A stretch of 5,560 nt of DNA from an uncultured Faecalibacterium sp. (lineage in GTDB: Bacteria > Bacillota > Clostridia > Oscillospirales > Ruminococcaceae): assembly GCA_945982465.1 (NCBI GenBank), contig CAMFSB010000125.1:1-5560 (forward strand), written 5' to 3'. A model generated the notes under the pieces. The model did no database searches and was not told where the DNA came from. It was given only the letters and a program-made list of their open reading frames with translations. A program made the position numbers and the translations under genes. This document shows, in pieces, positions 1 through 4,933 of this stretch (positions are counted from its first letter, which is position 1; every line of letters starts with the position of its first letter).

Positions 1-33
1 CACGCCCGCGGTAAACGCATCGTTTTTTGCCAT
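1..33 (-). CDS. 5' end of an unidentified gene, possibly DUF4364 family
   Basis: Only the first 11 codons are present, reading MAKNDAFTAGV on the minus strand before the window ends. The start at 33 is preferred over the in-frame ATG at 39. The purine-rich AAAGGG at 41-46 sits 7 nt from the ATG at 33 but only 1 nt from the one at 39. The peptide resembles the start of DUF4364 proteins of Clostridia as I remember them (an FTAGV-type start followed by PGGL), which are small winged-helix-like proteins of unknown role. Eleven residues cannot prove that. The gene lies downstream of the S1-domain gene on the same strand, separated from it by an intrinsic terminator. That a gene starts here is well supported; the family is a guess. 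Confidence 0.5.
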   Translation of the reverse strand, partial: MAKNDAFTAGV

Positions 34-86
34 GGTCATTCCCTTTCTTTGCCGGGGCCGGCGCAAAGCGGCCGCCGCGCCTTTAC

Positions 87-131
87 AAAAAAGCACCCGG
101 CCCCTTGCCGCGCAGCAGCAGGGCCGGATGC
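87..131 (-). terminator. Rho-independent terminator (possible attenuator)
   Basis: On the minus strand the arms GCATCCGGCCC (131 to 121) and GGGCCGGGTGC (103 to 93) form an 11-bp GC-rich stem with one T-G wobble. The loop is 17 nt, and six T residues (92 to 87) follow directly. This is the classic intrinsic terminator layout and works only on the minus strand, because the plus strand lacks a T-run after the hairpin. It would end transcripts of the S1-domain gene. It also lies between a good minus-strand promoter (161-189) and the next gene (start at 33), so it may act as a leader attenuator or a leaky terminator. Confidence 0.8.
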
Positions 132-158
132 AGCCGACCCGCATTCAAGCGGTCAGCC
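132..158 (-). promoter_or_regulatory. Leader hairpin upstream of the terminator
   Basis: Minus-strand GGCTGACCGC (158 to 149) can pair with GCGGGTCGGCT (142 to 132) across the 6-nt loop TTGAAT. The stem has one bulged G and two G-T wobbles. It abuts the terminator stem, giving two tandem hairpins. If transcription starts from the promoter at 161-189, the start would be near 154, and only the inner part (GACCGC with GCGGGTC) would be in that transcript. I do not recognise a known riboswitch or protein-binding leader here. Short GC-rich stems are common by chance at this base composition. Confidence 0.3.
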
Positions 159-160
159 TT

Positions 161-189
161 ATTATATCGGTTGCGGGGGAAAGTTACAA
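161..189 (-). promoter_or_regulatory. Sigma-70/SigA-type promoter on the minus strand
   Basis: On the minus strand there is a consensus -10 TATAAT (166 to 161) and a -35 TTGTAA (189 to 184, 4 of 6 matches to TTGACA) with an ideal 17-bp spacer. The -35 overlaps the stop codon of the S1-domain gene. The predicted start near 154 gives a leader of about 120 nt before the ATG at 33. The 11 bases CGATATAATAA are identical to those around the -10 of the plus-strand promoter at 1195-1223, supporting use by the same housekeeping sigma factor. The transcript would meet the terminator at 87-131 before reaching the gene. Confidence 0.55.
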
Positions 190-1107
190 GAGGGCGAGCG
201 CAAAGTCGGTCTCGATCAGCTTGCGGCTTTCGGGCGTGGAATACACCCACCGGTCCATGTGGCCTTCGGTCAGGTAATAGTGCAGGTCAAAGCGAATGCT
301 CTGGTTCAGCGTGCGGTTCACGATCACCAGCTTGATCTTCATTTTGTCCGGCAGAATGTTTTTGATGTAAACGCTCACAGCCTGGCCGGGGGCCAGGTCG
401 GGGCAGCTTTCGGCCAAACCGGCCAGGTTGGGCGCGATCTCGATGAAGGTGCCGTAATCCTCAATGCTGCGCACCACGCCCACCACCGTTTCGCCCACAT
501 GGAACGCGGCTGCATTTTCGGCCCAGGTGCCCAGCAGCTCCCGCAGCGAAAGCACAAACCGCCCCTGTGCATCCCGGCTTTTGATCACACAATGGATGCG
601 CTGCCCGGGGCTGACCCGGTCAGCCGGGCTGGAAATGCGGCTTACCGATAAACAGTCGATGGGCAAAAGCGCACTGATCCCGCAGCCCACATCGCAGAAA
701 GCGCCGAACGGCTCAATATGGGTGACCACGGCGTCCACAATATCGCCTGGCACAAGACTGTCAAGGTAGTTTGCTTTGCAGAGTCGCTGCGCTTCCGCCC
801 GCGAAAGCGTGAGCAGGCTGCCGCCCAAAGCGTCCGGCTCGATTTTTTTGATCACAAAACAGGTGGGGCGCCCTACCCGCGTCAGCACGGCAATGTCCCG
901 CACCGCGCCGGCCTCGGCGCCGTCAGCGCATTCCGCAAAGGGCATGATGCCGCGGCCGCAGCCCAGTTCAAACCGCAGCCGGCGCTGGGTGTCGAATGCC
1001 AGCGCCGTGCTTTGCAACACCTCATGCGTTGCCATGGCGGTGCGCAGCTCTTCCGGCGAAAGCCGGTCTGCGCAGCGATAGGAGCCTTCGGGTCGAAATT
1101 CTTGCAT
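184..1107 (-). CDS. S1 RNA-binding domain protein (ribosomal protein S1-like)
   Basis: This is a 307-aa soluble protein with no signal peptide or membrane segment. Two clear S1 (OB-fold) domains lie at about residues 119-189 (PGDIVDAVVTHIEPFGAF ... GRFVLSLREL) and 204-262 (VGETVVGVVRSIEDYGTFIE ... MKIKLVI). A more divergent S1-like repeat lies at about 35-105, ending in LLTLSRAEAQ. The last 45 residues are a non-S1 tail. S1 domains bind single-stranded RNA, so a role in translation or RNA handling is likely, but the exact job is not known to me. It is shorter than ribosomal protein S1 and is better called a stand-alone S1-domain protein than rpsA. The start at 1107 is set by GAGGA about 8 nt upstream. 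The gene diverges from the prfA operon and ends in TAA just before a promoter and terminator. I see no convincing promoter of its own in 1108-1327. Confidence 0.88.
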   Translation of the reverse strand: MQEFRPEGSYRCADRLSPEELRTAMATHEVLQSTALAFDTQRRLRFELGCGRGIMPFAECADGAEAGAVRDIAVLTRVGRPTCFVIKKIEPDALGGSLLTLSRAEAQRLCKANYLDSLVPGDIVDAVVTHIEPFGAFCDVGCGISALLPIDCLSVSRISSPADRVSPGQRIHCVIKSRDAQGRFVLSLRELLGTWAENAAAFHVGETVVGVVRSIEDYGTFIEIAPNLAGLAESCPDLAPGQAVSVYIKNILPDKMKIKLVIVNRTLNQSIRFDLHYYLTEGHMDRWVYSTPESRKLIETDFALALL

Positions 1108-1194
1108 AATGTTCTTCCTCTTTTCGTTTTTTGTTCCCGCCCCATGCCAAACGGTGCGGTTTTGCTAAAGCGTATGCGCGGCACGGAACGGATA

Positions 1195-1223
1195 TTTGCA
1201 TTTTCGGGGGAATGCGATATAAT
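1195..1223 (+). promoter_or_regulatory. Sigma-70/SigA-type promoter of the DUF951-prfA operon
   Basis: A consensus -10 TATAAT at 1218-1223 follows TTTGCA at 1195-1200 (4 of 6 matches to TTGACA) with a 17-bp spacer. The expected start is near 1230, leaving a leader of about 97 nt before the ATG at 1328. It is the only good promoter seen in the 220-bp divergent gap 1108-1327. No clear promoter was found upstream of prfA, sua5, coaE or the later genes, so it probably drives the whole plus-strand operon. The leader holds only short GC-rich repeats and no riboswitch that I recognise. Confidence 0.6.
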
Positions 1224-1327
1224 AAAAAGCAGTGGCGATACCCTGCCTTTTAACCAGAGCACAGCGTCGCTGCACAGCGGCGCGCCCGGGCTTGTATGCG
1301 GGCCGGAAGAGGGAAGGAGCGTAAACA

Positions 1328-1513
1328 ATGGATGTACGAGTAGGCGACAGGATCCAGACCAAAAAACCGCATCCCTGCGGCGCTCAGGTGTTTGAGGTGC
1401 TGCGTGTGGGGATGGATTTCCGCATCCGCTGCACAGGCTGCGGGCGCGAGGTGATGCTGCCGCGGGTCAAAATCGAGCGCAACATCAAAAAGATCCTGCG
1501 CGAGGAGGCGTAG
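1328..1513 (+). CDS. DUF951 family zinc-ribbon protein (YyzM-like)
   Basis: This 61-aa protein matches the DUF951 family of Firmicutes along its whole length: VGD near the start, KKPHPCG at residues 12-18, GMDFRIRCTGCG at 28-39, and a basic IERNIKKILRE tail. Cys17, Cys35 and Cys38 (with His15) are placed like zinc-ribbon ligands. The molecular function of DUF951 is unknown; a nucleic-acid-binding role is plausible from the size, charge and metal motif but is inference. The start is supported by AAGGAG at 1314-1319, 8 nt upstream. It is the first gene of the operon. It ends in TAG, and its frame runs open across the 57-bp gap into prfA, which may matter for prfA control. Confidence 0.9.
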   Translation: MDVRVGDRIQTKKPHPCGAQVFEVLRVGMDFRIRCTGCGREVMLPRVKIERNIKKILREEA

Positions 1514-1520
1514 CGGCCGC

Positions 1521-1558
1521 CCTTTTTCACTGCCCGCCCGGGTCGAAACGGAAAAAGG
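1521..1558 (+). promoter_or_regulatory. Inverted repeat covering the prfA ribosome-binding site
   Basis: CCTTTTTC (1521-1528) is the perfect complement of GAAAAAGG (1551-1558), with a 22-nt loop. The right arm contains most of the prfA Shine-Dalgarno stretch AAAAAGGAG (1552-1560), which lies 10 nt before the ATG at 1571. The left arm starts 8 nt after the UAG stop of the DUF951 gene (1511-1513). A folded hairpin would hide the prfA ribosome-binding site, and a ribosome sitting on or reading through the stop would keep it open. It is not a terminator, because no T-run follows the stem. Function is inferred only. Confidence 0.35.
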
Positions 1559-1570
1559 AGCCAATACGCT

Positions 1571-2674
1571 ATGTTTGAAAAAATGGACGAAGTGTGCCGC
1601 CGCTTTGAGGAGCTTTCGATCCGCCTCAACCAGCCCCAGACCGCGGCACAGCCGGCGTTGCTGCGCCGGCTGATGAAGGAATACCGGGAATTGAACCCGG
1701 TGGTGGACGCATATCGTAATTACAACAGCGCCAAAGACCACATGGCCCAGGCGGCGGAGCTGCTGCAGGAAGCCGACGCGCTGGACGCCGAGTTCAAGGC
1801 TATGGTACAGCAGGAACTGTGCGAAACACGTCAAGCCGTGGCGGCGCTGGAAAATCAGCTGCGCACCATGCTGCTGCCGCGGGACGAAAACGACGGCAGG
1901 GACGTGATCGTGGAGATTCGCGGCGGGGCGGGCGGCGAGGAAGCTGCCCTGTTTGCCCACAGTTTGTTCCGCATGTACAGTATGTACGCGCAAAAGCGCG
2001 GCTGGGCGCTGGAGATACTCAGCGCCAACGAGACGGAACTGGGCGGTATAAAGGAGATCATCTTTTCGCTGAATGGCAGCGGCTGCTACAGCCGCATGAA
2101 ATTTGAAAGCGGCGTCCACCGTGTGCAGCGCGTGCCCGAAACCGAGACCCAGGGCCGTGTGCACACGTCAACGGCCACGGTGGCGGTCATGCCCCAGGCC
2201 GATGAGGTGGAGGTAACGCTGGATATGAAGGATCTGCGCATCGACACGTTCCGGTCGTCGGGCGCGGGCGGCCAGCACATCAACAAGACCTCCAGCGCCA
2301 TCCGCGTGACCCACCTGCCCACGGGGATGGTGGTGGAATGCCAGAACGAACGCAGCCAGTTCCAGAACAAGGATAAAGCGCTGGAGGTGCTGCGCAGCCG
2401 CCTGCTGGCGCAGAAAGTGCAGCAGCAGCAAAGCGAGCAGAACGCGGCCCGCCACGGCCAGGTGGGCACAGGCGACCGCAGCGAAAAGATCCGCACTTAC
2501 AATTTCCCGCAGGATCGCGTGACCGACCACCGCATCGGCTTGACGCTGCACAATCTGGATGGTATTCTAAATGGCGGGCTGGACCCGGTGCTGGATGAGT
2601 TGTGCGCGCGGGAACAGGCCGAGAAGCTGAAAAATCTGAACGGCGACGGCACAGCCGCCGGCCGGGGAGTATAA
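1571..2674 (+). CDS. prfA: Peptide chain release factor 1 (RF1)
   Basis: This 367-aa class I release factor is close to the usual RF1 length of about 355-360. RF1 enters the ribosomal A site at UAA or UAG and triggers peptide release. An N-terminal helical region (about 1-100) leads to the conserved [14 protein letters not shown] (about 115-128). The codon-recognition tripeptide is PET at 189-191 in [16 protein letters not shown], the Firmicutes form of the RF1 PxT motif. RF2 would have SPF there. The catalytic GGQ is at 233-235 in [12 protein letters not shown], whose Gln is normally methylated by PrmC. The C-terminal block [19 protein letters not shown] is typical. The start is supported by AAAAAGGAG 10 nt upstream and the MFEKMDE opening. 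No prmC neighbour is present, although prmC often lies next to prfA. The upstream gene ends in the RF1-specific stop UAG, and an inverted repeat may cover this gene's ribosome-binding site. Confidence 0.97.
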   Translation: MFEKMDEVCRRFEELSIRLNQPQTAAQPALLRRLMKEYRELNPVVDAYRNYNSAKDHMAQAAELLQEADALDAEFKAMVQQELCETRQAVAALENQLRTMLLPRDENDGRDVIVEIRGGAGGEEAALFAHSLFRMYSMYAQKRGWALEILSANETELGGIKEIIFSLNGSGCYSRMKFESGVHRVQRVPETETQGRVHTSTATVAVMPQADEVEVTLDMKDLRIDTFRSSGAGGQHINKTSSAIRVTHLPTGMVVECQNERSQFQNKDKALEVLRSRLLAQKVQQQQSEQNAARHGQVGTGDRSEKIRTYNFPQDRVTDHRIGLTLHNLDGILNGGLDPVLDELCAREQAEKLKNLNGDGTAAGRGV

Positions 2675-2682
2675 CAGATCGT

Positions 2683-3702
2683 ATGGAAACAATGGTTCAT
2701 ACTGCAGATGCCGAGGGCATTGCGCTGGGCGCCGAGCTGCTGCGACGGGGGGATGTATTTGCCCTGCCCACCGAAACGGTTTACGGCATTGCGGCCGACG
2801 CGCGCAACGGCGCAGCGGTGCAGAAAATTTTTGCGGCCAAGGGCCGTCCGCAGGATAATCCGCTGATCGTGCACATCGCCGACCTTTCCATGCTGGAGGG
2901 ACTGGTGCGCGAAGCGCCGGAGCGCGCCCAGCTTTTGGCGCCCGCGTTCTGGCCCGGCCCACTGACCATCATCATGCCGCGCGGGCCGCAGGTGGCGGCC
3001 GAATGCTGCGCGGGGCTGGACACAGTGGGCATCCGCATGCCCAGCCACCCGGCGGCACAGGCGGTCATCCGGGCCAGCGGCTGCGCGTTTGCCGCACCGT
3101 CGGCCAATTTGTCGGGAAGCCCCAGCCCCACGACGGCGGCTGACGTGCTGGCGGATATGCAGGGCCGGCTGCCCCTGATCCTGGATGGCGGCCCCTGTGA
3201 TGTGGGGGTGGAATCCACTGTGGTGTCGGTGGTGGGGGAGCACCCCATGCTGCTGCGCCCCGGCCATATCACGCTGGAGCAGCTGGAAGCCGCCCTGGGC
3301 GAAGAGGTGCTGCTGTCCGGCGCGATTTTGGAAAAGCTGAAAGACGGCGAGGTGGCCCGCAGCCCGGGCATGAAGTACAAACACTATGCGCCCAAGGCGG
3401 ATATCACGATCCTGGAGGGCAGCTTTGCCCAGTTCAAGGCCTATGTGGACGCGCACCGGGCGCTGTCGCCCAGTTGCCTGTGCTTTACCGGCGAGGAGCA
3501 GGCCCTGGGCGTGCCTTGCGTGGCCTACGGCCGGGAGGGCGACGGCGACGACCAGGCAAAGCATCTGTTCCGCTGCCTGCGTGCGCTGGACGAACAGGGC
3601 GACGGGATCGTGTACGCCCGCTGCCCGCAAAAGGACGGCGTTTCCATGGCCGTATACAACCGCCTGGTGCGGGCGGCGGCGTTCCGGGTGGTGAAGCTAT
3701 GA
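2683..3702 (+). CDS. sua5: L-threonylcarbamoyladenylate synthase (Sua5/YwlC, TsaC2 type)
   Basis: This 339-aa enzyme makes threonylcarbamoyl-AMP from threonine, bicarbonate and ATP. That is the first step of the t6A37 modification of ANN-decoding tRNAs; TsaD with TsaB and TsaE completes it. The YrdC domain fills about residues 10-210 with ALPTETVYG (27-35), AKGRPQDNPLIVH (52-64) and the nucleotide-binding SANLSG (140-145). The linker SPGMKYKHYAP (227-237) and the C-terminal Sua5 domain (about 240-339) make it the long two-domain form rather than short TsaC. The frame is open further upstream (ATG at 2602, inside prfA), but that extension is Arg-rich and unlike the family. ATG 2683 was chosen, 8 bp after the prfA stop, with GGGGAG at 2664-2669 as a slightly distant ribosome site. 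ATG 2692 is a less likely alternative. The last base pairs overlap coaE. Confidence 0.95.
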   Translation: METMVHTADAEGIALGAELLRRGDVFALPTETVYGIAADARNGAAVQKIFAAKGRPQDNPLIVHIADLSMLEGLVREAPERAQLLAPAFWPGPLTIIMPRGPQVAAECCAGLDTVGIRMPSHPAAQAVIRASGCAFAAPSANLSGSPSPTTAADVLADMQGRLPLILDGGPCDVGVESTVVSVVGEHPMLLRPGHITLEQLEAALGEEVLLSGAILEKLKDGEVARSPGMKYKHYAPKADITILEGSFAQFKAYVDAHRALSPSCLCFTGEEQALGVPCVAYGREGDGDDQAKHLFRCLRALDEQGDGIVYARCPQKDGVSMAVYNRLVRAAAFRVVKL

Positions 3703-4316
3703 TCGTATTGGGGGTTACAGGGAGGTCCGGCTGTGGCAAATCCACTGTGACAAGTGAATTTGCTTTGCGCGGTGTTCCCGCCGCAGACGGCGACCAGATC
3801 AGCCGCGAGGTGCTGCTGCCCGGCTCGCCCTGCCTTGGGCTGCTGGCGCAGCGCTTTGGTTCGGACATTCTGCGCGCCGACGGCACGCTGGACCGGCGCC
3901 TTCTGGCCGACCGGGCCTTTGCCACACAGGAGGGCACGGCGGCGCTGACCGCCATTACTCACCCGGAAATTCTGCGCCGTGTGCGCGAAAAAAAGCAGCA
4001 GGCCGCCCAAAACGGCGCACGGCTGTTTTTGATCGACGGAGCTGCCATCATCGGCACACCGTTCGAGGCGGAATGCGACCGGCTGCTGGTGGTCACCGCG
4101 CCGCTGGAGCAGAGCGTGGCGCGCATCTGCGCGCGCGATGGCATTTCGGAGCAGATGGCGCTGCGCCGGCTGAACGCGCAGCTCCCGGAACAAACGCTGC
4201 GGCAAAAGGCAGACCATATACTGTGCAACGATTCGACCCCGGAGCAGCTGCGCCAAAAAACGCGGCTGCTTCTGGCGGAATTGCTGGAGGAAGCGAATGC
4301 CCCAAAAAAACAATAA
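3699..4316 (+). CDS. coaE: Dephospho-CoA kinase
   Basis: This 205-aa protein has the usual length of CoaE, which phosphorylates the ribose 3'-OH of dephospho-CoA with ATP in the last step of CoA synthesis. The P-loop GRSGCGKS is at residues 8-15. The normally DAD substrate/catalytic motif appears as DGD (30-32), followed by the family-like SREVL. THP lies at 87-89, RDGIS..MALRRLNAQ at 146-161 and AD.ILCND at 171-178. The start is the ATG overlapping the TGA of sua5 (ATGA, 4 bp) with only a weak upstream GGGTGG, so translation is probably coupled. Two departures are seen: the P-loop lacks the common GGI.SGK form, and the usual P-L-L-F/V-E segment reads GAAIIG (114-119). The order and spacing of the other motifs still fit CoaE. 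The alternative is a CoaE-like paralogue with altered substrate binding. Confidence 0.9.
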   Translation: MIVLGVTGRSGCGKSTVTSEFALRGVPAADGDQISREVLLPGSPCLGLLAQRFGSDILRADGTLDRRLLADRAFATQEGTAALTAITHPEILRRVREKKQQAAQNGARLFLIDGAAIIGTPFEAECDRLLVVTAPLEQSVARICARDGISEQMALRRLNAQLPEQTLRQKADHILCNDSTPEQLRQKTRLLLAELLEEANAPKKQ

Positions 4317-4896
4317 GCGCGGCCTTTTGCGCCGCGTTGCCGGCCTGCTGGCTCTTTTGTGCGTGCTGCTGGGCCTGTGCTGGGCGGGCGCGCGGGTCTA
4401 CCGGCAGGCGATGCGGTACCTTTACCCGCAGAAATATCAGGCCGAGGTGGAGCAATGGGCGGCGGAGTACGGGGTGGACCCCCTGCTGATCGACGCGGTG
4501 ATCCGCACCGAAAGCGGCTTTGACCCTGCGGCGCAGTCCGACGTGGGGGCCCGCGGCCTGATGCAGATCACGGAGGAGACCTTTGCCTGGATCAAATCCA
4601 AGATCGCCGCCAGCGAGCCGCTGACCTTTGAGGATTTGTACGACCCGGCTGTGAACATCCGGTTTGGCACCTATTATGTGGCGGCCTGCCTGAACCGGTA
4701 CGAAGGACATGTGCTCACGGCGGCTGCGGCATATCATAGCGGCTGGGGCACAGTAGACCGGCTGCTGGCCGGCGGCTACAGCACCGACGGCCGCACGCTG
4801 GATGCGTTCCCCTATACGCAGATGCACAATTATGTGCGCAAGATCGTGCGCAATTACGAAAATTATCAGCAGCTTTACGCGGACGATGCCGCATAA
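4297..4896 (+). CDS. Membrane-anchored lytic transglycosylase (SLT domain)
   Basis: This 199-aa protein has a basic N-terminus (KNNKR, LLRR) followed by one hydrophobic segment at about residues 14-32. No good lipobox is visible, because the residue before Cys28 is Leu, so a membrane anchor or uncleaved signal is more likely than a lipoprotein. The SLT domain (goose-lysozyme-like fold) covers about 45-185: YGVDPLLIDAVIRTESGFDP with catalytic Glu72, then SDVGARGLMQI (81-91) and AAAAYHSGWGTV (142-153). Such enzymes cleave the MurNAc-GlcNAc bond of peptidoglycan outside the membrane, forming 1,6-anhydro-MurNAc ends. The third motif usually reads AYNAG, whereas here it is AYHSG. The start has GGAGG at 4286-4290, 6 nt upstream, and lies inside the end of coaE (20-bp overlap in another frame), consistent with co-translation. 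It is about the size of small clostridial SLT proteins; the specific subfamily is not certain. Confidence 0.92.
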   Translation: MPQKNNKRGLLRRVAGLLALLCVLLGLCWAGARVYRQAMRYLYPQKYQAEVEQWAAEYGVDPLLIDAVIRTESGFDPAAQSDVGARGLMQITEETFAWIKSKIAASEPLTFEDLYDPAVNIRFGTYYVAACLNRYEGHVLTAAAAYHSGWGTVDRLLAGGYSTDGRTLDAFPYTQMHNYVRKIVRNYENYQQLYADDAA

Positions 4897-4933
4897 AGGA
4901 TAAAAAACGTGCAGAAACGAGGAAAATGAAACG

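Noticed and set aside
49..651. Plus-strand open frame of 200 codons opposite the S1-domain gene
   Set aside because: It is a shadow of the minus-strand S1 gene, begins in the noncoding terminator region, and shows no recognisable domain.
1259..1279. Direct repeat GCACAGCG twice (1259-1266, 1272-1279) with the palindrome CAGCGTCGCTG, as a possible operator in the leader
   Set aside because: The repeats are short and GC-rich in GC-rich DNA, lie downstream of the predicted start, and match no operator I know. Chance is likely.
1108..1327. A minus-strand promoter for the S1-domain gene
   Set aside because: I searched for a -10/-35 pair with 16-18 bp spacing. The AT-rich TATTAT on the minus strand overlaps the plus-strand -10 but has no matching -35, so none could be supported.
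1250..2164. Long minus-strand open frame of about 304 codons opposite DUF951 and prfA
   Set aside because: It is antisense to two genes with clear family motifs, its translation has the His/Ala/Arg-rich look of a GC-rich shadow frame, and it has no ribosome site. The same applies to the long minus frames at 2497-3630, 3525-4313, 4093-4968 and 4715-5515.
2602..2682. Upstream start for the Sua5 frame at ATG 2602
   Set aside because: It would add 27 Arg-rich residues encoded inside prfA that do not match Sua5 N-termini and would lack a good ribosome site. ATG 2683 fits the family start.
3474..3698. Upstream extension of the coaE frame to ATG 3474
   Set aside because: The extension lies within the sua5 coding region, is Arg/Gly-rich and unlike CoaE. 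The P-loop protein starts naturally at the ATGA overlap at 3699.
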